Source: Pinibacter soli
Lineage (GTDB): Bacteria > Bacteroidota > Bacteroidia > Chitinophagales > Chitinophagaceae
Assembly (NCBI RefSeq): GCF_029961145.1
Contig: NZ_JASBRG010000006.1
Location: forward strand, 174,660-238,659
Length of the DNA stretch: 64,000 nt
Direction of reading: 5' to 3'
Part shown: piece by piece, positions 18,152 to 26,140 of the stretch
Layout: each line of letters opens with the position of its first letter
Numbering within the stretch: the stretch's first letter is position 1
Program-made: the position numbers and the translations under genes
Notes under the pieces: model-generated
Told to the model about the DNA's origin: nothing
The model's database searches: none
The model's input: only the letters and a program-made list of their open reading frames with translations

Positions 18152-18787
18152 TTAAGAAGACATGCACCGGTCATTTATGATTGGACGCATATTATTGAAA
18201 TAAACTTTCCCCTTTTCTATTGCCACATAACCTTTTTCCTGCATGGCACGAATGGTTCTGATCACGGTTTCTACGCGAAGGCCGGTCATGTCAGCTATCT
18301 GTTGTCTTGTAAGCTTTACCAGCAAACATTTATCGCAATAACATTTTTTTGAGGCGACAAGATATTGAAGAAGGCTGCTTACACAATGCTCCGGATCATG
18401 GCTGCTGATTTCTTTGAGGATCTGCATTTTGAATTGCAGACGATCTGCCATTGCTTTAAAGAACATAACGTTTAATTCATGATCTTCTTTTAAAAGTTGT
18501 TCGAATCTGTCTTTTGATAATCGCAACACGATGGATTCTGTTATAGCAACGGCGGAAACTACGTATCTGCCGCTGTTAAATAATGGTATTTCGCCAATGC
18601 AATCTCCGGATTCGGCAATGTCTTGCAGGAATTCCTTTCCACTGTCATCTATATTTACGAGCTTGATCTTGCCTTCTTCTACCTGGTGGTAAAAGTTGCA
18701 ATGATTTCCTTCTCTAAAAATGTAGTCACCCGCTTCGACTTTTCTATAACACGCTCCAAGGGACAATAAAAGGTTAGTGTTGATCAT
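18152..18787 (-). CDS. Crp/Fnr-family regulator with a CxCxxC cluster
   Basis: A 211-residue regulator with an N-terminal cyclic-nucleotide-type beta barrel (DYIFREGNHCNFYHQVEEGKI), a dimerisation helix (about 100-130) and a C-terminal HTH (RQQIADMTGLRVETVIRTI). The eight cysteines are unusual: Cys149, Cys151 and Cys154 form KKCYCDKC just before the HTH, with others at 13, 30, 63, 135 and 208. This is not the N-terminal Fe-S pattern of Fnr, so an Fe-S, metal or NO-sensing role is possible. The ATG at 18787 was chosen over a GTG at 18811. It is divergent from the cytochrome c-nosZ operon and probably regulates it. Confidence 0.85.
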   Translation of the reverse strand: MINTNLLLSLGACYRKVEAGDYIFREGNHCNFYHQVEEGKIKLVNIDDSGKEFLQDIAESGDCIGEIPLFNSGRYVVSAVAITESIVLRLSKDRFEQLLKEDHELNVMFFKAMADRLQFKMQILKEISSHDPEHCVSSLLQYLVASKKCYCDKCLLVKLTRQQIADMTGLRVETVIRTIRAMQEKGYVAIEKGKVYFNNMRPIINDRCMSS

Positions 18788-18911
18788 GGTAAAATTTGTT
18801 TGAAAGAACACAAAATCAAATTATTAGCGTATGATCTTCGGCAACAGGATAGATGACAAAAATCATTTTTCCCGTGTCAGTTGTTATGCGAGGGTTAAGT
18901 ATGATCAAAAA

Positions 18912-18927
18912 TATGATTCTACGCATA
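18912..18927. promoter_or_regulatory. Candidate regulator site TATG-N8-CATA before the nos operon
   Basis: A 16-bp motif, TATG, eight bases, CATA, 48 nt before the cytochrome c start. It is identical at 13 of 16 positions to 59990-60005, the core of a 20-bp palindrome before the metal-uptake operon. Spacing is compatible with a Crp/Fnr-type dimer. Confidence 0.35.
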
Positions 18928-18974
18928 AAAATGCAATAGCAAGCTGTTTATTCTTGCATAAATAATATTTGATT

Positions 18975-19466
18975 ATGAAAAAAACATTTGTCTACGTTGC
19001 ATTCTCCGTTGCGCTGCTAGCAGCTGCTTGCGGAGGCAATAACCAGTCTGCTTCCAAAGACAATGCCGGGAGTTCTACCGCGGCCAGCGATGAAAAAAAG
19101 CCTAGTGAAAATCCTTCTTACGACCCGAAAAGAGGTGAGGGTAAATTTACACATGTGGATGTTGCTGCCACTCTTGATCCTAAAATGGCGGATGCAGGTG
19201 AAAAAGTTTATCAACTAAAATGCTCAAGCTGTCATAAAACTACTGATGAAAAACTTGTTGGTCCCGGTTGGAAAGGTGTTACAAGCCGCCACACTGCAGA
19301 GTGGATCATGAACTTTGTTACGAATACTGATGAAATGCTTAACAAGGACGCGGCAGCCCAGGCGCAACTTGAAATATGTCTTGTGCGTATGCCAAATCAA
19401 AATCTTTCCGATGATGATGCGAGGCACATTTATGAATTCATGCGCAAAAACGATGGCGTAAAATAA
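18975..19466 (+). CDS. Lipoprotein c-type cytochrome, nos operon
   Basis: A 163-residue monohaem cytochrome c. The N-terminus is a lipoprotein-like signal (MKKTFVYVAFSVALLAAAC, Cys19) followed by a Gly/Asn/Ser linker. The haem motif CSSCH is at residues 83-87, and Met139 in VRMPNQ is the likely axial ligand. GPGWKGV is typical of small class I cytochromes. It begins 54 nt before nosZ and very probably delivers electrons to NosZ, as in other clade II nos loci. I start it at ATG 18975; an upstream TTG (18969) is in frame. Confidence 0.9.
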   Translation: MKKTFVYVAFSVALLAAACGGNNQSASKDNAGSSTAASDEKKPSENPSYDPKRGEGKFTHVDVAATLDPKMADAGEKVYQLKCSSCHKTTDEKLVGPGWKGVTSRHTAEWIMNFVTNTDEMLNKDAAAQAQLEICLVRMPNQNLSDDDARHIYEFMRKNDGVK

Positions 19467-19519
19467 TCATTGCGTTTTCCCTTACTAAAAGAATTATTTA
19501 ATCCCTCAATTAATAGATT

Positions 19520-21508
19520 ATGATCACCACCACAAAGCAATTGCTGGTTATCTCTTCTGCTGCATTATTGCTTTCTGCAGGCGGCTGTAAGCCCAAAAAT
19601 GCCGCTACAGCCGTAAGTTCCGACGCTGCGTCGAAAGCATATGTGGCACCTGGAAAATACGATGAGTTTTACAACTTTGTTTCCGGGGGCTTCTCTGGCC
19701 AGTTGAGCGTTTACGGCTTACCAAGCGGACGCTTACTTCGTGTGATCCCCGTTTTTTCAGTTGATCCGGAAAAAGGATGGGGCTACAGCGAAGAAACCAA
19801 ACCAATGCTCAACACTACTCACGGAAATGTACCTTGGGACGATCTTCACCACGTAGAATTGTCTCAAACCAATGGAGAGATCGATGGCCGTTGGGTTTTT
19901 GTAAACGCCAACAACACTCCACGCGTTGCCAGGGTTGATCTTAAAACCTTCCGCACTGCTGAAATTATTGAATTGCCAAACAGCGCAGGTAACCACTCAT
20001 CTCCTTTTATTACTGAAAATACCGAGTATGTTATTGCCGGTACACGTTTCAGCGTTCCTCCGGATGATGTAAACGGTGACGTGCCTATCAATACTTACAA
20101 AAAGAATTTCAAAGGTTATATCAGTTTCATCGGTGTTGACAAAACATCCGGCAAAATGGATATCGCATTTCAGATCGAATGTCCGGCTATCAACTTTGAC
20201 CTGAGCCACACCGGTAAAGGTCCTTCCAGCGGTTGGTTCTTCTTCTCCTGCTATAACACAGAACAAGCGAATACGCTGCTTGAAGTAAATGCTTCCCAGC
20301 GCGATAAAGACTTTATCATGGCGGTGAACTGGAAAAAAGCAGAAGAATATTTAAAAGCGGGTAAAGGAAAAAAGATACCAGCGAAATATGTTCACAATAC
20401 GTATGACGATAAGACGCACTCTTCAGTTTCTGAAATGAAAAATGAGGTAACTGTTTTAAGCGCAAAAGACCTTAAAGATATTTGCTACTTCATTCCGTGT
20501 CCAAAATCTCCACATGGTTGCGACGTTGATCCTACCGGTGAATACATTGTTGGTAGTGGTAAACTTGCTGCATTGATTCCTGTATTTAGCTTCAGCAAAA
20601 TTCAAAGTGCTATTGCAGGCAAACAATTTGACGGCGAATACGATGGTATTCCTGTTATCAAATACGATGCTGCTTTATATGGTGAAGTTCAAAAGCCAGG
20701 TCTTGGACCTTTGCACACAGAATTTGACGGTAAAGGAAATGCGATCACTTCAATGTTCGTATCGTCTGAACTTGTTAAATGGAACATCAAAGATCTGAAA
20801 GTACTCGACCGCGTGCCTACTTACTATTCTGTTGGTCACCTTTGCATACCCGGTGGCGATACTAAAAAGCCAAACGCGAAATATGTAATTGCGTATAACA
20901 AAATTACAAAGGACCGCTATTTGCCTACAGGCCCTGAATTGGCTCAAAGTGCGCAACTATATGATATCACCGGCGATAAAATGCAGTTGATACTTGACTA
21001 TCCAACTATTGGCGAGCCACACTATGCACAAGCCGTTTCTGCTGATCTTATAAAAGGAAGTTCCGTTAAGTTCTTCAAGATCGAAGAGAATGCAAATCCT
21101 TATGCTACAAAAGGCGAAGGCAATACAAAAGTTGTTAGAGAAGGAAACAAAGTGCACGTGTACATGACTTGTATCCGCTCTCACTTTACACCGGATAACA
21201 TTGAAGGTATTAAAGTAGGCGATGAAGTATACTTCCACGTTACCAACCTTGAACAAGACTGGGATATACCGCATGGTTTTGCGATAAAAGGGGCGAATAA
21301 CGCAGAGTTACTCATTATGCCGGGTGAAACACAAACCTTAAAATGGGTTGCTGAAAAATCAGGCATCTGGCCTTTCTATTGCACAGACTTCTGCAGTGCG
21401 CTGCACCAGGAAATGCAAGGCTACCTGAGAGTTTCTCCGGTTGGTAGCAATGTTCCGCTTACTTACAGCACAGGTAAAAATTTACCGCCTGCTGACAGCG
21501 CGAAATAG
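19520..21508 (+). CDS. nosZ: Nitrous oxide reductase, clade II (Sec-type)
   Basis: A 662-residue periplasmic copper enzyme that reduces N2O to N2. The signal (MITTTKQLLVISSAALLLSAGGC) lacks a twin-arginine motif, so export is by Sec, as in clade II enzymes; Cys23 may be lipidated. The beta-propeller part carries histidine motifs for the CuZ site, including DDLHHVELS. The C-terminal cupredoxin domain carries the CuA site IWPFYCTDFCSALHQEMQGY: Cys621, Cys625, His629 and Met632. Length fits clade II NosZ. It follows cytochrome c; a palindrome 9 nt after the stop separates it from the NosL fusion. No nir or nor gene is present nearby, so the cell may reduce N2O without being a full denitrifier. 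Confidence 0.96.
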   Translation: MITTTKQLLVISSAALLLSAGGCKPKNAATAVSSDAASKAYVAPGKYDEFYNFVSGGFSGQLSVYGLPSGRLLRVIPVFSVDPEKGWGYSEETKPMLNTTHGNVPWDDLHHVELSQTNGEIDGRWVFVNANNTPRVARVDLKTFRTAEIIELPNSAGNHSSPFITENTEYVIAGTRFSVPPDDVNGDVPINTYKKNFKGYISFIGVDKTSGKMDIAFQIECPAINFDLSHTGKGPSSGWFFFSCYNTEQANTLLEVNASQRDKDFIMAVNWKKAEEYLKAGKGKKIPAKYVHNTYDDKTHSSVSEMKNEVTVLSAKDLKDICYFIPCPKSPHGCDVDPTGEYIVGSGKLAALIPVFSFSKIQSAIAGKQFDGEYDGIPVIKYDAALYGEVQKPGLGPLHTEFDGKGNAITSMFVSSELVKWNIKDLKVLDRVPTYYSVGHLCIPGGDTKKPNAKYVIAYNKITKDRYLPTGPELAQSAQLYDITGDKMQLILDYPTIGEPHYAQAVSADLIKGSSVKFFKIEENANPYATKGEGNTKVVREGNKVHVYMTCIRSHFTPDNIEGIKVGDEVYFHVTNLEQDWDIPHGFAIKGANNAELLIMPGETQTLKWVAEKSGIWPFYCTDFCSALHQEMQGYLRVSPVGSNVPLTYSTGKNLPPADSAK

Positions 21509-21517
21509 CTTTGCAGA

Positions 21518-21587
21518 AATTAAGAATTAGGAATTAGCAATTAAGAATGCCCTAATTCCTAATTCTTAATTCTTAATTCCTAATTCC
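21518..21587. repeat. TTAAGAATTAGGAATT-word palindrome inside the nos operon
   Basis: Arms 21518-21537 and 21552-21571 form a perfect 20-bp stem; a further copy of the word continues to 21587, so the hairpin can form in a second register. It begins 9 nt after the nosZ stop and ends 6 nt before the start of the NosL fusion gene. AU-rich hairpin without a long T run. Confidence 0.85.
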
Positions 21588-21593
21588 TGTTTT

Positions 21594-22622
21594 ATGAATA
21601 ATATAAAAGGCCGGATAAGGTTATTACTTATTCTCTGTACTGTAGGGCTTGTTATTTCCATATTTGTTCCTATGTGGAGCATTGATCTGAATGCACCCCA
21701 GTACCCTGAAGGATTGACACTATTAATTTATCCCGGAAAACTGGCTGGTCAAGTTGATATCATTAATGGTCTTAACCATTACATTGGCATGAAAACACTG
21801 CATGCAAATGATTTTTTTGAATTTACCATATTGCCTTACATACTTGGCACCTTTGCGGCCTTGTACCTTATTGCCGCAATCGCAGGTAAAAGAAAATTGC
21901 TTTACATAGTTTCCGGAATGTTCCTTGCTTTTTGCTTAATCGCAATGATCGATTTCTGGAGATGGGAGTACAATTACGGACACGATCTTAATCCGGATGC
22001 AGCAATTAAAGTTCCGGGAATGGCATATCAGCCGCCACTGTTAGGGTATAAACAGCTGCTGAATTTCGCTGCTTATTCTCTGCCATCTACAGGTGGGTTG
22101 ATTGTTTTCATCGTGGCACTTATTTCCGTTTTTACCTGCTACATTGAAATGAGACAGACCCGCATCAACGCAAAAAGATTCGCGAAACCATTAAGCCTTA
22201 TCCTTTTAGCATGTAGTGTATTTATGACTTCATGCTCTACTAACCCAACCCCTATAGCGGCCGGAAGCGATCAGTGCAGCAGTTGCAAAATGACCATTAG
22301 TGATCCGAAATTTTCTTCGGAGATCATTTCTAAAAAAGGGAAGATCTTCAAATTTGATGATACCCATTGCTTACTCGCTTTTCTCCACGATAAGCAAATA
22401 GACGAAGCAGATGTGAAAGCCTACTATTTTACGAACTTTGATAACACGAGCGAATTACTGCCTCTTGAAAAAGCCATCTTTTACAAAAGCGAAGATTTCA
22501 AAACGCCGATGGGTGGTAAAATAGCGGTGTTTGCCAGTGAAAGCGCTGTACAAAAAATACAGGAAAGCTTTAAGGGCACGAAATTGCAATGGGCAGAGAT
22601 TGCGAATGCTTCACATCACTAA
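21594..22622 (+). CDS. nosL: Membrane protein fused to NosL
   Basis: A 342-residue protein. The first 190 residues hold four membrane helices (about 8-28, 76-97, 101-121, 167-185). A second signal-like segment (KPLSLILLACSVFMTSC, lipobox Cys214) follows, then a NosL domain with DQCSSCKMTISD (Cys228, Cys231, Met233), the Cu(I)-binding motif of NosL, which delivers copper to NosZ. The N-terminal part resembles, in size and topology, the NosB membrane protein that follows nosZ in clade II loci (inference). The fusion would tether the copper chaperone to the inner membrane on the periplasmic side. nosD follows 18 nt later. Confidence 0.85.
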   Translation: MNNIKGRIRLLLILCTVGLVISIFVPMWSIDLNAPQYPEGLTLLIYPGKLAGQVDIINGLNHYIGMKTLHANDFFEFTILPYILGTFAALYLIAAIAGKRKLLYIVSGMFLAFCLIAMIDFWRWEYNYGHDLNPDAAIKVPGMAYQPPLLGYKQLLNFAAYSLPSTGGLIVFIVALISVFTCYIEMRQTRINAKRFAKPLSLILLACSVFMTSCSTNPTPIAAGSDQCSSCKMTISDPKFSSEIISKKGKIFKFDDTHCLLAFLHDKQIDEADVKAYYFTNFDNTSELLPLEKAIFYKSEDFKTPMGGKIAVFASESAVQKIQESFKGTKLQWAEIANASHH

Positions 22623-22640
22623 ACGGAGGAATTTCCATTC

Positions 22641-23876
22641 ATGAGACCATACTTTCTAATATTGTTTTTTTTGTACTCTCTTCCGGGAATGTGCGGCATT
22701 ATACATGTGGGAAAAAGTGAAAAAATAAAAACAATAAAGGAAGCGATATCTCACGCGAATGAACGCGACACAGTGCTGGTTCATGGCGGTTATTATAAAG
22801 AAGGAAACATTTTTATCTCAAAAAAAATAGTGTTGAAAGGCATTGATCTCCCAACACTTGATGGAGAGAATAAATACCAGATCATTTCAGTGAAGGCAAA
22901 TGGCGTGGTAATAGATGGGTTTAAAATTGTTCACTCCGGCACATCCAGCCTGGAAGATATCGCTGGCATTAAGCTATATGACGTCCGCGATGCCGTGGTG
23001 CAGAATAATGTGCTGGATGATACATTCTTTGGCATTTACACACAGCGCGGCATCAACTGTCTAATTCAGAATAATGTACTGACCTCTGCAAGAAAGCAGG
23101 AACAGGCAAGCGGCAACGGCATTCACTGTTGGAAAAGTGACAGTATGCGCATTATCAACAACACTATCAAAGGACATCGCGATGGAATTTATTTCGAATT
23201 TGTAACGAACTCCGTTATCTGGCGCAATGTATCTACCAGTAATCTGCGATACGGGTTGCATTTTATGTTCTCCAACAGCGACAGCTACATCTCTAATATT
23301 TTTCGCTACAATGGTGCAGGTGTGTCTGTAATGTTTTCACACCATGTGAAAATGTTCAACAATTATTTTGAAGAAAACTGGGGCGATGGAGCTTATGGAA
23401 TTTTACTAAAAGAAATTGCAGACAGCTATATAGACGGCAATCATTTTATTAAAAATACAAGTGCCATTTATATGGAAGGTGTGAGCAGAACGATTATGGT
23501 TAAGAACGTGTTCAGAAATAATGGATGGGCTCTTAAAATACAGGCCAGTTGTATGGAAACTGAACTGCACAACAACGTTTTTCTGGGAAATACATTTGAT
23601 GTGGGAACAAACGGCTCGCTTGTATTAAACAATTTTGATGGCAACTATTGGGACAAGTATGAAGGATATGATCTTAACAAAAACGGTATTGGCGATTTGC
23701 CTTACCGCCCGGTAAGCATGTATTCTATGATTGTTGAAAGAAATCCGCCGGCGATGATTTTGTTTCACAGCTTTATGACCTCGTTGCTTGACAAAACAGA
23801 AAAGGTATTGCCGACACTTACTCCTGAAAACCTGGCCGATACAAAACCGCTCATGAAACTACCTTTCCATCTATGA
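22641..23876 (+). CDS. nosD: Nitrous oxide reductase maturation protein NosD
   Basis: A 411-residue periplasmic protein with a signal peptide (MRPYFLILFFLYSLPGMCG) and a right-handed beta-helix of repeated turns such as NNVLDDTFFGIYTQRG and NNYFEENWGDGAYGI, the form of NosD/PbH1 repeats. NosD works with the NosFY transporter to supply sulfur for the Cu4S CuZ centre. It has a strong ribosome binding site GGAGGA. Its TGA overlaps the nosF ATG by four bases, which suggests translational coupling. Confidence 0.93.
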   Translation: MRPYFLILFFLYSLPGMCGIIHVGKSEKIKTIKEAISHANERDTVLVHGGYYKEGNIFISKKIVLKGIDLPTLDGENKYQIISVKANGVVIDGFKIVHSGTSSLEDIAGIKLYDVRDAVVQNNVLDDTFFGIYTQRGINCLIQNNVLTSARKQEQASGNGIHCWKSDSMRIINNTIKGHRDGIYFEFVTNSVIWRNVSTSNLRYGLHFMFSNSDSYISNIFRYNGAGVSVMFSHHVKMFNNYFEENWGDGAYGILLKEIADSYIDGNHFIKNTSAIYMEGVSRTIMVKNVFRNNGWALKIQASCMETELHNNVFLGNTFDVGTNGSLVLNNFDGNYWDKYEGYDLNKNGIGDLPYRPVSMYSMIVERNPPAMILFHSFMTSLLDKTEKVLPTLTPENLADTKPLMKLPFHL

Positions 23877-24595
23877 TCAGTGCAACCAATATATCGAAGC
23901 AATTTGGAAAATTAAAAGCGCTTGACAATATTTCCGTTACCTATCCTGCTGGCGAATGCATTGCATTGATTGGCCCTAACGGAAGCGGCAAAACAACATT
24001 CATCAAATCCATTTTGGGAATGGTAGTTCCTGATAGTGGCAAAATACTTTTTAAAGGGAAAGATATTGCCCACGATTGTCATTACCGCTCAGACATCGGC
24101 TATATGCCTCAGATAGGCCGCTATCCGGAAAATATGACCATTGGACAGGTATTGGAAATGATGAAAGATATCAGGAACCATAGAGGTAGCCTGGACGACG
24201 ATCTCGTTAATGACTTCAACTTCAAAAGTTTGCTCAATAAAAGAATGCGCACACTGTCTGGCGGTACAAGACAGAAGGTAAGCGCAGCATTAGCTTTTAT
24301 GTTCAATCCGGAAGTGTTGATACTTGACGAACCAACGGCTGGCCTTGATCCTGTGGCATCGGAGATTTTAAAGCAAAAGATAGTCAAGGAAAAAGAGAAG
24401 GGCAAATTGATCCTCATAACGTCGCACGTATTGAGCGAGCTTGATGACATTGTAACACAGGTGATGTATATGCAGGATGGCAAAATGATTTTTTACAAGC
24501 CGTTTGATCTGTTGCAATTTGAAACGGGCGAAAATAAATTATCAAAGGCTATTGCGACGATCATGCAGCAGAACCAGTTTAGCGATATATTATAG
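23873..24595 (+). CDS. nosF: NosF, ABC transporter ATP-binding protein
   Basis: A 240-residue ATPase that powers the NosFY exporter for CuZ assembly. Walker A is GPNGSGKTT (about residues 34-42), the signature motif LSGGTRQKV is at about 125, and Walker B is VLILDEPTAGLD (about 145-156); the His switch follows in ITSHVLSE. It overlaps nosD by four bases. The transporter's permease partner nosY is 297 nt further on, an unusual gap filled by a repeated element. Confidence 0.93.
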   Translation: MISATNISKQFGKLKALDNISVTYPAGECIALIGPNGSGKTTFIKSILGMVVPDSGKILFKGKDIAHDCHYRSDIGYMPQIGRYPENMTIGQVLEMMKDIRNHRGSLDDDLVNDFNFKSLLNKRMRTLSGGTRQKVSAALAFMFNPEVLILDEPTAGLDPVASEILKQKIVKEKEKGKLILITSHVLSELDDIVTQVMYMQDGKMIFYKPFDLLQFETGENKLSKAIATIMQQNQFSDIL

Positions 24596-24616
24596 CCAGA
24601 GTAAGAATGCGAGCTT

Positions 24617-24834
24617 GAGATTGCTTCGCCCGCCTCTCGAAATTTGATCTTTGTTTTTATCAGCCATCATTATTTCACGGCAGGGCTCGCAATGACGGTG
24701 ACACGGCCGAACTGTTGCTTTACTGTGTATGTAAAATGAAACGAAGATGAACTCGTCATTGCGAGCCCATGTGGACAAGGCGGCTACGAAAATTTAATGT
24801 ATGATGAACATAAAGTAACGGACGAAGCAATCTC
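24617..24834. repeat. GTCATTGCGAGC/GAAGCAATCTC nested palindrome between nosF and nosY
   Basis: Two nested pairs of perfect arms: GAGATTGCTTCG (24617-24628) with CGAAGCAATCTC (24823-24834), and 24683-24697 with 24754-24768 (CGTCATTGCGAGCCC). The word pair GTCATTGCGAG ... GAAGCAATCTC is a repeat known from several bacterial groups; here two copies lie head to head. The element fills most of the 297-nt gap and begins 21 nt after the nosF stop. A one-armed word run (ATTCACG/TTTACC) covers 24858-24890. Confidence 0.85.
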
Positions 24835-24892
24835 ATAGAAGTTGCTGCTTGAAGAAAAGAAATTCACGATTTACCATTCACGTTTTACGACC

Positions 24893-25660
24893 ATGAAAAA
24901 AATCATCAAATACATCATAACAGACATACTGCGCAATAAGATCATTCTTTCTTATACCGCTTTTCTATTGGCTATATCGTTCACCATCTTCAGCCTGGAA
25001 GATAATAGCACAAAGGGATTGCTGAGTTTGCTGAATATTGTATTGATCATTGTGCCGCTTATCAGCATTATTTTCTCAACAATCTACATTTACAACAGTG
25101 CTGAGTTTATAGAGCTGTTGGTAAGCCAGCCACTGCAACGGAAAAAAATATGGCTGGGACTTTTTACAGGGCTGGCCGGTTCATTTACCATTGCATTTCT
25201 GATTGGCGCAGGCATTCCCATTATTCTGTTTGAAGCAACGGCAGTAGGGTTTATGATATTGGCAGTTGGTATTTTGTTGTCCATCATATTTGTAGCAATA
25301 GCGATGCTTGCAGCTGTAAAGATTCGGGACAAAGCCAAAGGCATTGGCGTGACTATTCTCCTTTGGTTGTATTTTTCTTTACTCTTCGACGGGATCGTTT
25401 TGTTCCTGTTGTTTCAATTTTCAGATTATCCCATTGAAAAACCAATGATTGGAGTAAGCATGCTAAACCCAATCGACATTGGCCGTATACTCATACTTCT
25501 TAAAATGGACGTATCGGCGCTTATGGGGTACACCGGAGCTGTTTTCAAAGACTTCTTTGGTACAACCGCGGGCATGATCACATCCTTCCTCGTACTGGCC
25601 ATGTGGATGATTTGCCCCCTATTAATTTCTCTTAGAAAATTTGATCGGAAAGATCTTTAG
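24893..25660 (+). CDS. nosY: NosY, ABC transporter permease
   Basis: A 255-residue permease with six membrane helices (for example IILSYTAFLLAISFTIFSL and ILLSIIFVAIAMLAAV), of the ABC-2 type, partner of NosF. I start it at ATG 24893 (MKKIIKYIITDILRNKI), which is the usual family N-terminus; an upstream ATG at 24842 lies in the repeated region. The end is 20 nt before the truncated haemoglobin. The gap before it suggests possible separate expression or partial readthrough from nosF. Confidence 0.9.
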   Translation: MKKIIKYIITDILRNKIILSYTAFLLAISFTIFSLEDNSTKGLLSLLNIVLIIVPLISIIFSTIYIYNSAEFIELLVSQPLQRKKIWLGLFTGLAGSFTIAFLIGAGIPIILFEATAVGFMILAVGILLSIIFVAIAMLAAVKIRDKAKGIGVTILLWLYFSLLFDGIVLFLLFQFSDYPIEKPMIGVSMLNPIDIGRILILLKMDVSALMGYTGAVFKDFFGTTAGMITSFLVLAMWMICPLLISLRKFDRKDL

Positions 25661-25680
25661 TTTTATCTATCGTCAATAAT

Positions 25681-26040
25681 ATGAAACCCGACATAACAAC
25701 CCGTATTGATATTGAAAAAATGGTCGATCTTTTTTATCAGAAAGTGACAAAGGACGATCTGCTCAGTAGTTTTTTTGCAAAAACAAACTGGGAAAAACAT
25801 CTTCCGAAAATGTATGGTTTCTGGAGCAATGCAATTTTTTACTCTGGTGGTTATACAGGCGATCCACTTACAAAACATAAAAAGCTTCATGAAAAACAGC
25901 CTTTAAACAAACGCCTTTTTAATCGCTGGGAGGAATTGTTTTTTGAAACAGTAGATGAATTGTTTGAAGGTCCGAATGCAAACCTGGCAAAGCAGCGTGC
26001 GGAAAGTATAGCGACGATAATGCAGATGAAAATATTATAG
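25681..26040 (+). CDS. Group III truncated haemoglobin
   Basis: A 119-residue truncated globin. The pattern FYQKVTKDDLLSSFF, then HLPKMYGFWSNAIFYSGGYTGDPLTKH and FNRWEELF, is that of group III (Ctb-like) globins; His66 in TGDPLTKH is the likely proximal haem ligand. Group III globins are associated with oxygen and NO handling. It lies 20 nt after nosY and is probably the last gene of the nos operon, which suggests protection of the N2O-respiring cell against NO (inference). Confidence 0.88.
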   Translation: MKPDITTRIDIEKMVDLFYQKVTKDDLLSSFFAKTNWEKHLPKMYGFWSNAIFYSGGYTGDPLTKHKKLHEKQPLNKRLFNRWEELFFETVDELFEGPNANLAKQRAESIATIMQMKIL

Positions 26041-26047
26041 AATTGAA

Positions 26048-26134
26048 AATTGAAAGTTGAAAGTTGAAAATTATTAGAGAATGATTGGCTGGCTTTCAGC
26101 TAGAACTATCATTTTCAATTTTCAACTTTCAATT
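26048..26134. repeat. AATTGAAAGTTGAAA-word palindrome
   Basis: Arms 26048-26071 and 26111-26134 pair over 24 bases with one mismatch. The words are TTGAAAG and TTGAAAA. It lies 7 nt after the globin stop and just before the convergent fasciclin stop, so it may end both transcripts. A one-armed relative lies at 54752-54789. Confidence 0.8.
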
Positions 26135-26140
26135 GATAGT

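Noticed and set aside
18788-18974. Classical FNR box TTGAT-N4-ATCAA before nosZ
   Set aside because: No site with this sequence is present; only the looser TATG-N8-CATA motif was seen.
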